A stretch of 64,000 bases of DNA, taken from NCBI GenBank assembly GCA_022478985.1, contig JAKSZP010012140.1:41435-105434 (forward strand), read 5' to 3'. Made by a program: the position numbers and the translations under genes. Positions 20,010 through 30,961 of the stretch are shown here, in pieces. How positions within the stretch are numbered: position 1 is the first letter of the stretch; each line of letters opens with the position of its first letter. The DNA comes from Massospora cicadina (taxonomy: Eukaryota > Entomophthoromycota > Entomophthoromycetes > Entomophthorales > Entomophthoraceae). The notes under the pieces were generated by a model. It worked only from the letters and a program-made list of their open reading frames with translations, made no database searches and had not been told where the DNA came from.

Positions 20010-20945
20010 TAAGGTAGTTTTAGAATCCTTACTAGCGCTGTAAAATGGTCCACCCAGACAAAGTATGTCCTGTGATATCCCATGACATACTTGTAGGCAC
20101 AGATCGCAAGACAAGAAGGAACTTATTAAGTCCAAAGTATCCAAGATGGCTACCCTCTCTGATCTATAGCTATAACTTATACAAATTTTGGGTAAGGGAC
20201 AAGTAAGCCTAAGTTGGTTCTAATGGTTTTCTTGATGGAGTTGCCGGCGTTTCATTTATGTCTTTGCAGTTTGCTAGTTAATGAATTAATAAAAACGGGT
20301 TATTGCATTTGATGTAAAGATGGGAATTTGAGACCCATTCCAAAATTTCATATTACCCTTCAGAAAAACTAAAAACAGTTAAAAACTTAAGTTTGGGCCT
20401 AATCAAGATAAAGAAAGATGTTGATGGTAAGTTGATCTTATTGACCAGATTTGGCTTAGTAAACAGCAAAAGGATCCTTTACCGCCTCCCCAATTTCCTT
20501 ATAGTCATTTTTTGCTAGACCAACATCCTTGTTGGTTGACTCCTTTCATACCAATATAATCTTTACCAAATGAATACTTTGTTTGGCTTTTCTGCAGACC
20601 TCCTAGAGGAGGTCTCAGATCATAGAGGTCAAATTATTTTCACAAATAAATGAAGATCACATTTGCCATTGATAGAATCTGTACCTCTTTATAATGATAC
20701 CAAGTCTAGACTCTAAGTTGTAATCAGTAATGGACACCTCATTAAAGCCAAAGAAATCCTCATTTTCTGGTCTACCTGGTTACTTATATAGTTTTAAACA
20801 CATATAAATTTGTCATCTTGGTGCTGAAATCTCACATGCTTCCTGTTAACTCTTGTGCTTGTGGTTTGTTCCATGGGTTTTTAGGTGTGTATTCACCGTC
20901 ACCTCTCCAAGATTAGAGTGTTACAGACACTCTTGGCATTGGGAA
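20010..20945 (+). repeat. Repeat R, copy A, with three hairpins
   Basis: This block aligns with 48045-48995 (R-B) and 54918-55730 (R-C), all on the + strand. Shared landmarks include GGCACAGAT, GGTTCTAA, CCAATTTCCTTATA and TTGGTTGACTCCTTT. Three palindromes stand out: ACCAACATCCTTGTTGGT (20519-20536), AGACCTCCTAGAGGAGGTCT (20596-20615; 8-bp stem), and a bulged stem at 20907-20936 with GAGTGT and ACACTC arms. It has no terminal repeats or coding domain that I recognise. The class is unknown. Confidence 0.65.
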
Positions 20946-22542
20946 GGCCTTCCTTTTTACGATATATATATGCATATTCTCAATTTTGGGCTATTTGTGA
21001 GCATTAAATAGGTGCAATGGCTAATCATGATGGTATCTATGCTGCTTACCATGGCGTTTTTGTTTGTATTATATCTTGTGCAGATTTGCATTATTCTTAC
21101 TACATCCAACTGGGAGGTAAATACCCTTCCAAATTGCACTTGGTGGCTCTGAATCTTTATAGGTTTTTTATGTAATTATTCTAAAACCCATAAAGAAGTA
21201 TTTTCCGATATTCAGCAGGGCTAGCTTGTATTGTTTTGAAGCTTCTGTTATACAAAATATTTACAACTTACATCTGTTCTCATGTGGTGTTGGCTTTTAT
21301 GTAGAGATTTTCCACATACTTTAAATTAGATTAAAAGTATTAAGAGCTCAGTTCTATCTATGGAAATAAATATAAGGGTAGAACGCCTTTTGGAAGAACG
21401 TTAACCTGCCATTACTTCCTTCAAACATTCTTTGAGTCCTTTGCACCTTGTTAGGTGGGTGCCCATTGGTGTCCTATTTATATATTCTGTAGTTGGTCCC
21501 AGACCCTACTTTTATCTGAAAGTTGTAAATTAAATTTCTCTGATCTACTTTGAAAAAAGTATAATGAATAATAAGGTGTGGCGGGTCTGGCCTTCCAACT
21601 TCAATCATGTTATCAAATCTCTCCTTGGCATTTCCCGCCCAAAACCAAAGGTGGGACAGGTAATTATGTGCAATTTTCTCACCCGTGGAGACATAAAATA
21701 ATGCCCTTTGGAACACTAATCCTCTTTTGAGAATATGGGCTTCCTTTATAAATATACATGTTCTTGGTAGAATTTAAAAGTTGGCAGGGGTCTAGCCTTA
21801 AATTATTAATTTGTTATTTTGGTAATCTAGTCACATTTGATTCACTTTCGGAAATCCTAATATAAATTGCTCTCAAAAAATTCTTTATTTATAAATGAGG
21901 GCGCATCTTTATATGACACATTTTTGTTCTTGACTGAACTCAAGAGTTGCAGTAGTCTAGTCCCAAGAAAGTAATTATCTTTTATCTGATATAATTTCTG
22001 CTTCAGAACTTCTTTCTGCATCTGATGCAAACCCTAATTAGAGGGGTCTTGCCATTATGGTGATGGATAGCGATGTCTAGCCTGCTGTTGGAGATTCAAC
22101 TGCGATGACCAATTATAATCAATCTTGAGATTCAGTGTCTCAGTCTAATAAGATCTTAAAAACCCCATTGAGATATCTGATTCTCAGATAGACTAACAAT
22201 TGACACTTTGGAGTTATCAGCCTCCTCTGGAGGATGAGGCTAAGCAATCTGAAGAGTCCAAGCCCTCCACAAGAAGGTTGATCCCATCAAATAGGAACCA
22301 TATAATTTCTGAACATCACAAGTATAGTGAAAATAATCAAACATATTGGTCATCTATTAAAAAAATATTACCTCAGTTGAAGCACAAAATACTTCATGAA
22401 GAACTACCAAATCTAACACTATAAATACCTCATTTATAACTAATAAAGTACACTACTTTTGTCTCATGTAGCTCGATTTTGTTTAATTCTGAACAGAATT
22501 CTGTATTCCAAAAGGAACCTATTATTGCAACAAAGCTAATTA
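20946..22542. other. AT-rich sequence, no gene recognised
   Basis: Stop-rich in all frames apart from a charged, low-complexity 74-codon stretch (22200-22424, +) that might be part of a Gag linker. The right edge, 22527-22535 (GCAACAAAG), is the left half of the inverted flank of E3. Confidence 0.3.
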
Positions 22543-22957
22543 TGTCAGCGCTACTGTTCATCAGACTGGCACCGGGGTTTGAAGTGGCTTAAAAGCTGGA
22601 AAATTTGGAAAAGCACTGAGAAGGAAATGGGAAAAATGGGTTAGAATACCAAATACTTTATTAAGATAAAAGGATTCAATATTTCTAGGGTGCGTTAGGA
22701 CTCAGTGCCTTTGGGATTGTAAGGGCCTCATCTGTTAAGGATCTTTACTGATCTTCCAGAATGGCCTCCTCATGGGCGTCCTCAATGGATAGCGTTGCTC
22801 ACCTGACTGAATGGGTGGAAACGCCATCCCACGTGACTCAGGAATAGGGGAGGAGGATCCTGAAATAGATTTAGCTCAGGTAGGTTTGACGATTGATTTG
22901 GCATGGCCTGGTTCATTAGAAGGGAATTCAATTTGATTTTTATCTAATTTTCTAACA
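22543..22957 (-). repeat. 3' LTR of E3
   Basis: Begins TGTCAGCGCTAC on the + strand and ends TTCTAACA. It aligns throughout with 28640-29049, sharing AAAAGCACTGAGAA, TACTTTATTAAG, CTGACTGAATGGGTGG and GGGGAGGAGGATCCTGAA. By eye the pair differs at perhaps 15-20% of positions, so the insertion is not recent. Confidence 0.9.
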
Positions 22958-24216
22958 ATGCCCCCCTCATGATCCTGTTGGAGGGGGAAATACAGCTGTA
23001 GGAACCAACCATGCACCAGATTTACTACAGTCCCTTGGTTGACATTAGCAATGGAGTACTCAGACTTCACCTTATATATCATTTTATAGGGGCCTGACCA
23101 AAGTATGTCTAGATTGTTCTGTTGGCCTCCAGGTCGATGGTGATAAAAGAGAACAAGGTCACCTAATTGAAAATCTGGTAAGGCTGGTCATCCGAGATTA
23201 GATTGGGATGTCTCTCTTCTTGTGGTGGTGATAATGCCTTGAGTGGCTTGGGCTTGAAGCTGGACAATTTCATTGGCTAGGGCCCTCATGGTTAATTTGG
23301 AGTTCTCAGGGGTGGAGGCTTCGAGCAGTGGCTGGACGCTACTTGGTAGCTGAGGTGCCCGCCCATAAAGGGCTTCAAATGGGGACATCTTGATGACACA
23401 GTAATAGCTCACCCTGTAGGCAAGCAAGGCGCTAGGTAGATAATGGTTCCAACGGGCAGGATCTGAGGCGGCCAACTTCTGTAGGATGGAAACAAGAGTC
23501 CCATTAGCATATTCTACGGCCCCATTAGTAGATGGGTGGTAGGGGGCAGCGAAACTCTGAGTAGTGCCAAATAACGAAGTTAGTTCTTGTACTACCTGGG
23601 AGGCGAAGTTCAATACATTGTCCAAAAGTAAGGTCTGGGGGCACTCGTGCTGGGTGAAAATGGAGTGAACAAGAAAAAGAGTGGTAGCCTTGGCAGTGGC
23701 AGCAGGGACTAAGATTGCCTCGACCCACTTAGTTAAATGGTCTACAGCTAGGATAATATACTTGTGGCCATGCAATCCTGTGGGAAGGGGACCCACCACG
23801 TCAATGCTAATGACATTGAATGGTTTGGTCAGCGCAATGACTGAGTGCTGAAATTGAGGGTTAGCTCAGTCATGGGATTGGCAGGTCATACAAGCTTCCA
23901 AGACCTCTTGGATGGTTTCTACCATTTGGTCCCAGTAACATCGAGGCTTCAGCCATTTGTGAGTCTTCTTAACCGCCCCGTGTCCCAAAGTAGAATGCCC
24001 TTCCAGGATGACATTGGTTTGAGAGGAGGGGCAGATATAGGGGAGCCACTTCTTGTTGACTTTCTTGTAGAGTAGCCCATCCTTGATTTGAGTGTCTTGA
24101 GCCATTCGGCGGAGTTCAGCCTGAACCTCAGGAGTTTCCAGTTCCCATTGTTCGGGCTGTCCTATCAGGTCATAGAGCCAACCTTCCTCAGGCGTTAAGA
24201 CTGATAACACTGGCAT
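22876..24216 (-). pseudogene. Integrase of E3
   Basis: Zinc-binding region 23866-24216: HSTLGHGAVKKTH, then CMTC (H2C2). Catalytic core 23188-23830: ISIDVVGPL (Asp 1), LLLDNVLNF (Asp 2) and TNGAVEYANGT (Glu). Exactly 35 residues separate Asp 2 and Glu, so the DD35E triad is intact. The C-terminal part (22876-23082) includes YKVKSEY and VVNLVHGWFLQLY, and the frame runs through the PPT into the LTR. No chromodomain is recognised. Stops (for example before 23188 and around 23865) and frame changes break the chain. The protein would insert the cDNA into the genome. Confidence 0.88.
22958..22968 (-). promoter_or_regulatory. Polypurine tract of E3
   Basis: On the - strand this reads GAGGGGGGCAT directly before the 3' LTR, the expected position of the plus-strand primer. 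The same tract (GAGGGGGGCAA) adjoins the LTR of E6 at 58816-58826. Confidence 0.85.
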
Positions 24217-24600
24217 CCTGGAGAGGCTGTCAGCATTCTGGTGTACTGTGCCTACGCGGTGGATGATGGTGAAATCGTAGCTTTGTAGTCATAGAGAATT
24301 CCTGGCTAGCCAACCATCATAGTCTTTCATTTGTTGAAGCCACCGGAGCAAGGCGTGGTCTGTAATAATAGTAAAATGAGTAAAGTAGATATAGGGCCGG
24401 AAGTGTTTGATGGCTAATAGGATGGCTACACATTCTCTCTTGGTGATGCTGTAGTTCCGCTCAGCCTTAATTAGCGTCTTACTGAAATAAGCCACGGGGT
24501 GATCCGCCTGGTTCTCATCATGTTGAGCTAGGATAGCCCCAACGGCGATGTTTCTCGCATGAACAACAAGAAGGGTTGGTCAAAGCAAGGATGAACTAGA
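24217..24600 (-). pseudogene. RNase H of E3
   Basis: AYFSKTLIKAERNYSITKRE (catalytic Glu region), then CVAILLAIKHFRPYIY and FTIITDHALLRWLQQMKD (third acidic motif TDH) are well preserved at 24289-24495. The first strand, with QHDENQADH, lies just upstream in a shifted frame. One stop follows ARNSL. It degrades the RNA strand during reverse transcription. Confidence 0.85.
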
Positions 24601-25620
24601 GCAGGTTTAGTACATAAGGCCATACATAAAGCGTTAGAAAGCCTGTTCCTGCTCAGGCCACCACTCAAATGGTACATTCATTTGCAGGAGATAGAACAGT
24701 TGTTCAGCTAGGTCAGCAAACTGTGGAATAGACTGACAGTAATAGCCAACCATGCCAAGAAAGACTTGAATATCTCATAAGCTTTGGGGCCCGACATCCT
24801 TTCTATGGCGTCGACTTTGTTGGGTATAGATTGGATGTCATGCTTAGAGACCTGGTGTCCTAGAAACTCCAGCTCAGGCTGGAAGAAAGAGCACTTTGAG
24901 AGCTTGAGCTTGATGGAGGCCTTCATGAGACATTCGAAGACTTCCCTGAGATGCCCTACATGTCCATTAAAGGTTCGCGAAAAAATGGTAATGTAATCCA
25001 GGTAGAAGAGGACGCATGAGAGCTCTAAGTCCCCAAGGATCCCATCCATGGCACGCTGGAACGTGGCAGGGGCATTACAGAGGCCTTGAGGCATCTGGGT
25101 GGGCTCAAATAGCCCCTCATTGGCGATTAGAGCGCACTTGGCTCTGTCTTCAGGGGCAAGCTCACCTGCCAATATCCGCTGGCGAGGTCCATGGCTGAGA
25201 AGTATTGGGAACCCGCAAGCAGACAGAGAGAATAGTCAATCCAGGGCAGGGGATAACTGTCCTTCTTGGTGATGTAGTTAAGTCGTCAATAATCCATCAC
25301 CACCCAGTGCTTGCAATCCTTCTTTCAGACCAGCAGAAGAGGGGAGGCCCAAGGACTATGCGATGAGACCAAGAGCCCAGCGTCAAGTTTTTGTTTAAGT
25401 TCCACCGTCACCTGAGCCTCTTTGACCTTGCTCTTTCAGTAAGGCTACTATAAAAAAGGGTGAGCGTCCACATTTTCTACATGGTAGAGGCTCCACTCAT
25501 TCTTCCAAAATCATAGGTTGAAGTTGAAAATAGGTCTGAGTATTCCTACAACAGCTCCTGAACCATGGGTCGCCCTTTGTCAGAGAGGTCCTTCCCAAAA
25601 TTAGCGTCAACCAGATTAAT
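24601..25620 (-). pseudogene. Reverse transcriptase of E3, active site YLDY
   Basis: GLFEPTQMPQGLCNAPATFQ and RAMDGILGDLELSCVLFYL (24990-25100) are typical Gypsy palm motifs. The YxDD box reads YLDY (about 24978-24990), replacing one metal-binding Asp. The thumb side reads LKLSKCSFFQPELEFLGHQV. The fingers (25180-25450) are recoverable only across frameshifts (VMDY, SYPLPW, LASGYW). The protein family copies element RNA into cDNA; this copy should be inactive. Confidence 0.85.
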
Positions 25621-26112
25621 GAGGGTGGCAACTCCAAGCTGAAATCCATCAAGTCCCCAAAGCTTTTAAATTGTCAAAAGCCCTTATTGGTAATAGGCAG
25701 ACAAGCGTCGGGACTGTTCAGACCTACGATCTTTGGTTTGTCAGTCAGGTTAGCTAGCAACACAGAAATTGACCTGGCATATGCTGGATCAAGGATCCTG
25801 GGGCTGGTCAGCACTTCCTTAGGAGAGGGGTTATCTAGGCCTCGGATTTCCAACAAGTACCCTGCAGGAATGTTGACATGGACCCAAGTGTTGATGATGA
25901 CTTGGGACTTTGGGGGTACAGAGTCTCCCTGGACAAATATATTGGCATCCCTTCCAGTCCGTCAACAGCAGGTGGGGGTAGTCAAACTTGAGAGCCCCTG
26001 ATATGATACTTAAGCCAATTGATTCAGCCTTCAGTCTCCAGGAGGCAGGCTCAGGCTTTGACCTCCGCCTTAGAGTCATGAGTAGTTTTCAAAACCAGAG
26101 GGACTCGATGTC
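25621..26112 (-). other. Protease-RT linker of E3
   Basis: By position this is the Pol spacer. Short open stretches (ADPAYARSISVLLANLTDK near 25780, and LSIISGALKFDYPHLLL near 25980) have the character of the region between retropepsin and RT in Gypsy Pol. Several stops are present. Confidence 0.5.
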
Positions 26113-26415
26113 CTAGAGGGAGAGGAAACCACCATCATAATGGAGCACTGACAAATAGTCTTGAAGGAACTGAGTCCCAAGGAGCAGGTCATAACAGGGG
26201 TTGTCTAGTGCAACTGCGGGGGTGTTCACAGCAAGCTTTCCAAAACGCAGCGGCAAGGAGGAATAAGCTTTTATAGAATGGGTACACTGCGGGCTGGCTG
26301 TGCCATATTCCATGTAGTGGGGAAGGTCCGGAGCAATCTTGACCCATTTCATCAACTTGGAGGAGATGAGTTCATGGGGGAGCCACTATCAACTATGTCA
26401 AAAACTAGAATCTTG
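26113..26415 (-). pseudogene. Retropepsin-like protease of E3
   Basis: VFDIVDSGSP (26372-26402) carries the Asp-Ser-Gly catalytic triad. After a small indel the frame continues as MKWVKIAPDLPHYMEYGTAS, ending ALDNPCYDLLLGTQFLQDYL. The E6 protease shows the same blocks (LDTGSP, LMKKIKLAPDLEYNQDYGTA, NNDYDMLIGTQFM). A stop lies in the DSG frame just after the triad because of the indel. The enzyme would process Gag and Pol. Confidence 0.85.
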
Positions 26416-26622
26416 TGGAACCAGATGGCGACTCAGGAAACAGACCTCCAAATTAAGGCGGTAGCTTGTGGAACATGGGAGAATCATCAGAAGAGTAAAC
26501 AGTATCAATGTCTTTATTGTCTTCAAATACCAAAACTACTTCTTCTGGTACAACGGCTTCAGTTTCATTCACAGAGGATAATTGAGGCTGGGTAGGGATG
26601 TCAGCATAAAGCGCCTCGTCCT

Positions 26623-28579
26623 TCATGCTGACGGCCCTTTTCCCGCCTCCTCAGCAAGACGTTTCAAGCAAGTCTTGGCACTGTGTCTAAAACCATTACA
26701 ATAGGTGCATTGAGGATGTGGATTCTTCTGGTTTTTGACTACTTAGACCATAGGGCGGTTAGAGGGGCCATTAGACATAGCCTTAAAGTGTAAGGTCAGG
26801 GAAGGGATCTCGTTGAGGGCCTCCTTGATCTCCCAAATACAGGTGAACCCATTCTTCTGCCCGATCATATGCATTTGAACCTTAGGATAGGATCCCAAGG
26901 CAGAGATGACAGTGGTGATAGCGTCATCCAGGGTAATATGATTTGTCATGAACAAAGGTTGTGCCTGGGCGTAGAACCAGTTGGCAAACTCCATAGGGCT
27001 TTCTCTTTTATACAGTCAAATGCCCATGAACACTTGCTTTTGGTTGGCCAGAGTTTGATTGCTTCCAAACTCTCGGATCAAGGCTGTACAGACCTGTTCC
27101 CAGATATTAAACTCCTTCAAATGGGGGGTCATGATCTCCCAGGTGGTGCTATCTAAACAGGAGTGGATATGCTTCACCTTCTGTTGATCGGTGGCCTCTT
27201 CAATGGAACTCTTGTAGGCGTACAAAAAGGAAGCAATACTTTCACTTTCTGGGAGTGAACCTTTCCTTGAAACTAGGTTTAAAGTTATCTACGATGGGAG
27301 TGGAAAGGGTGTTAACGCCTGGGATGGGTACCAGCTCCAAGTTCTGTTTCTGCATATTCCCAAGGAGCCCACTGATCCAGCTGCTGCTGCAAGATTTCTA
27401 AATCCTCTTAGATGTAGTCCAAATTCTGGCTGAGGGTGTAAGCAGAGGCCTTATTGGCAACCTGCTCCTTCAGGGATTAATTCTCGCTGTTCTGTAGATG
27501 AAGCTGGCTTTTGAGGGTGGTCAACTGGATTTTGAACCCTCGACAAGTTTGCTATAGCTAGGAGATATGAGCATTGGTAAGCTTAGCGAAGGCACTGATG
27601 TTATCCATCTCATCTGACAATGCCTCAATAAAGACCCTGGGGTTGAGGGGGACACTGTCCAATTGGAGCTTGCATCCCAGTGTCACCTTTTGGATTTGAT
27701 CCCTTAAGGCAGCCAGGGCGGTCATTACATCCCTTTGCCAGGGATCTTTGGGTTTGCCCAACGTTGAAGGGCCTCGGGGCCCTGGAGGTCTGCGGGGTCC
27801 TTTGGGTCCAGCTGGCCCTTGAAGCCCTTCAGGGCCTTCAAGACCCCTAGGACCTTCTGGCCCAGCACTCATGGAGGGGTAGTCATGAGAAGCCAGCTCT
27901 TGGTAGTGCTGTTGTAGGGATTGTACCAATTCTTTGACTTAGAGGAGACGCCAGGTCCATGTTGCCTTAGATAGCTGAGCATTTTGACGAAATTGCTCCT
28001 CAAGGTAGCTGGAGATTCCGCTGTCCAACACTACAATTTGATTGTGGATATCATTGATTAATCGTCAGTTATCAATAATAGCTTCACAGCTGTTGTGCAC
28101 AAAGGAAGAGGCGGCGTCATAGAAGTTGACAATGTAGGAATGTAAATTCTGGGCGAGTCCTAGTTGCCAGGAGACCACCTGGTGGTGTAATCCAACCAAC
28201 TGAAGGAGGTGATGGATAGCAGGGTGGACAAAGCTACAAAGGTAGCGGTCAGGCCCCAGGGCAAGTTCCCCAGCTGGCAATATGGCCGATATGTAGAGGT
28301 CCTGCACTGTGGAAGGTATGGAGGAGGCATGGGAGCAGCTGGAGCAGCCGCCCATGGAGTAGATGCCATTTATTAGTTGTTGGATGACATCATTGAGGTT
28401 TTCATACTTGAGTTGGTATTAGATCCCATCAAGGAGGGCAGCAAGAGTTGAAAAGTGGCCCAAAATTCTACCCTCTCCAGCTGCAAGGGCAGCATTGAGT
28501 ATTGCGAGATACTAACCCAACGATTAACGCTTCTCAACTGACCAGTTGTTTGGTTATCAGGGCTGCTAGTATTTTCCAT
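26623..28579 (-). pseudogene. Gag polyprotein of E3 with collagen-like tract and CCHC knuckle
   Basis: A likely start ATG is at 28579 (MENTSSPDNQTT), about 40 bases inside the PBS. Order: N-terminal helical region (28060-28579), coiled/Gln-rich stretch, about ten Gly-X-Y triplets (27768-27863), capsid core (26743-27250: ATDQQKVKHIHSCLD, FGSNQTLANQKQ, ITLDDAITTVI), then a perfect CCHC knuckle CTYCNGFRHSAKTC (26668-26709). It stops with TGA at 26623-26625. Frames change several times because of indels. Gag forms the particle and packages RNA. Confidence 0.82.
27768..27863 (-). other. Collagen-like Gly-X-Y tract in E3 Gag
   Basis: GPEGPRGLEGPEGLQGPAG, then PKGP, RRPPGPRGP: about ten Gly-X-Y triplets with one interruption, uninterrupted by stops. 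It lies between the N-terminal helical region and the capsid core. The equivalent position in E6 has no such tract. Confidence 0.85.
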
Positions 28580-28617
28580 TTTTGTGATAGATGTTTTCAC
28601 TTAGGACAGCTCGGAGT

Positions 28618-28635
28618 CCCCTGTAGTGAGAACCA
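28618..28635 (-). promoter_or_regulatory. Primer-binding site of E3
   Basis: On the - strand this reads TGGTTCTCACTACAGGGG, four bases inside the 5' LTR. It begins TGG, as expected for pairing with a tRNA 3' CCA. Near-identical sites adjoin the LTRs of E6 (61883-61900) and E5 (30944-30961). Confidence 0.88.
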
Positions 28636-28639
28636 CTTC

Positions 28640-29049
28640 TGTTGGCGCTACAGTTCTGCGGACTGGCGCCAGGGTTTGTGGTGGCTCAAAGATGGAAATT
28701 TCAGAAAAAGCACTGAGAAAAAAATGGGAAAGATGGGTAGAATACCGAATACTTTATTAAGCTAAAAGGCTTCAATATTTATAGGGTGCATTGGGACTTG
28801 GTGCAGGATCGCTGGGACCTCATTCACTCAGGATCTTTACTGATCTTCTGGGATGGCCTCCTTGTGGGTATCCTCTATGTATAGTATTTCTCACCTGACT
28901 GAATGGGTGGAAACGCTGTTCCACGTGATTCAGGAATAGGGGAGGAGGATCCTGAATTAGATTTAGCTCGGTAGGTTTGATGACCAATTTGTCATGGCCT
29001 GGTTTGGAAGAAGGGAATTTGATTTGATTTTTATCTCGAATCCTGAAAA
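28640..29049 (-). repeat. 5' LTR of E3
   Basis: Begins TGTTGGCGCTACAG on the + strand and aligns over its full length with 22543-22957. The outer end is degraded (CTGAAAA where the partner has CTAACA). It would hold the promoter for the - strand transcript. Confidence 0.9.
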
Positions 29050-29818
29050 ATAACTTTGTTGCCTTGTTTCCATCTTTTCAAGAGCCATAAATTAATAATT
29101 TCGTAGCCTTTGTAGCGCCTGAATATTACAACTTCTCATGAAATTCCAATACCAGCCATCTGATTAGTGCACTGCCTTTATAACCCAAAAACACCATTTC
29201 TTTACTATAAGTTTTAGATAAAAACAAGCCTATCATAAGCCCTTGCAGGTCAATACCAGAATCATTTTCAGTTTATCATATCACCCCTGAGGATCTGCGC
29301 TTGACCACCTACTATGATTTGCCACACTCTGGAGGCATAAAACTATTCAATATTACTATTGGAGGTAGGTATGCTACTGCAGAAAATACTGTTGGATATG
29401 TACCTTTACTTGTAATGGTGGCAATCTACACCGCTCAGTTTTTTTTCAAAACCATATCCTAAAGGCATTAGTATGCCTGAAGCAAAACATACTAGTAATC
29501 TTTTGCACTGTCTGTTATGAAGAAAACCTACTCCAAGGATTCTTTGCTTTCTGCAAATCTATCTTCATCTTAATAGAAACTAAGACGACTATTTTGGTGG
29601 TACTAATGCATCAGATAACTATATTGACTGGGGCCTTTCTTACTACATTGAGTTGCACTATAACCTGGTGTATTTTAGGACATGTGCCTCTCAGTGTATT
29701 TTTGCTCTGAAGGTTCATGTAATGATTGATTACCTAGATAGGTACCACCTGGATGACCACTACTTGGCAATAAAAACTATTGCATCTAATTATCATGTTA
29801 GTGTTGTGGCGTAAAATT
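29050..29818 (+). pseudogene. Gag end and protease of chromovirus relic B1
   Basis: The + strand reads YHITPEDLRLTT near 29280, matching VYQITP of B3. Then TTILVVLMHQ follows (29580 on), the decayed version of TTILVDTGTTENF, and MIDYLDRYHLDDHYLAIKTI (29720-29790), equivalent to MVDYQVGNCHLSDHFQAIKK in B3. The protease triad is lost. The sequence breaks at 29818, where E5 begins, and continues after 36956 with KFEGQYLYISKR (B3: KFDVRTNLKE). Confidence 0.65.
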
Positions 29819-30940
29819 TGATAAAAAATTAGTTTTGCTGAAAAAGTCTCAAAAAGGGGCTGATCCTCGTCCTATGGAACGAACCTTTCAAAAACCCAAA
29901 TTAAATTTTTTTAATGTTAATAATAACTGGTCAGAATACCAATAAAGCCTCTCCTAGTATCATCCAGCGATCAATCTTTTACAGAAATATAAAGAACCTT
30001 TTATAGGCTTTTATTAGTATATATATTAAAAACAGAAGCCTTTATATACCCCCTGCTAATGGATTACTATGACAGTAAGTCAACATGAATTCAGAAAATG
30101 TACCTGATCAAATAATGATCAAAAAGAGTATGAGCATGATTTTTAAAAACAATGCGCACAACAAACCTCTTTTTTATCTTTGGATTAACAATTGATGATA
30201 GACAAAGTACTAAAATCGCAGACAAAGGGAGTTTATCAAATTATATGATTCCAATTAATAAGGATATGTCAAAAGTAAGAATAAAAAGTTAATTTTGTAA
30301 ATATAGTAATTTGAGAGAACTGAAATATAAATGCAGCCGCAAGGGACACATAAGCCATGGGAACCACAGGAGCCACATTTAGTCTCATATATCAGCCACA
30401 CATTCATAAATACAAGAACCACACAGTAGATCCTGTGGAAGCGACCCATAGAATCAGATAAAATCATGGAATTGGACTATGCTGATCCAGAAATCAAAAT
30501 AAAAAACAAAGTTGCTTTTCTAAAAAAATTGACAAAAAATAAACCAAGTCAATAATAAATAATTAAAAGCCCATACTACTATATATACTTTAATTGTTAA
30601 TCCTTGAAAACAACTTCTTTCACAGACCCATCAAAATTGTTCTTTTTACTTAGAGCTAAAAAGAAAAAATAGAATTACTATCAAAGTTTTTGGACTTGGT
30701 CTTAATGTTATCAGCAGAGGTTGAGTGGAGCTCTGTTTTTCTTAGGATCGACCAATATCAAGTTTATTACTAAGCTTAACATGGTTGAACATGCTTGGAA
30801 GTATAAGTAAAAGCCCCATATACCAATGAACAAAACTCACTAAATTGCTTAGCAATGAACAATTATAAAGACATAACTTATCACTGTTGGCTCACCTCCT
30901 TCAATCTGCACCACAAAATCAAGTGGGCCACTACAGCAAT
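29819..30940 (+). repeat. 5' LTR of E5
   Basis: Aligns with 35842-36955 through CCTCGTCCTATGGA, AAAGTTAATTTT, CATGGGAACCACAG, GGAGCCACA, AACTTCTTTCA and CAACATG/TAACATG blocks. It starts at TGATAAAA. Identity by eye is low, with many indels, but order is conserved for more than 1 kb. Confidence 0.78.
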
Positions 30941-30943
30941 AGT

Positions 30944-30961
30944 TGGTTCTCACTACAAGTG
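30944..30961 (+). promoter_or_regulatory. Primer-binding site of E5
   Basis: TGGTTCTCACTACAAGTG, three bases after the 5' LTR. It shares its first 14 bases with the PBS of E3, which supports both the LTR boundary and the family assignment. Confidence 0.82.

Larger units (their letters stand above)
22543..29049 (-). mobile_element. E3: near-complete autonomous-type Ty3/Gypsy element, family A
   Basis: LTRs at 22543-22957 and 28640-29049 flank gag, protease, RT, RNase H and integrase in Ty3/Gypsy order on the - strand. The PBS and PPT are both recognisable. The possible TSD is AATTA (22538-22542) and AATAA (29049-29053), imperfect. It is the best-preserved full-length element here: long frames survive, although the RT active site is mutated and frameshifts exist. 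It serves as the reference for E1, E2, E5 and E6. Confidence 0.92.

Noticed and set aside
30201..30227. GACAAAG repeated around TACTAAAATCGCA, resembling an ultrashort retroposon
   Set aside because: The repeat is only 7-8 bp, the insert lacks the CTAG part of the shared 3' end, and the A-run is internal. It lies in the 5' LTR of E5 and is probably chance.
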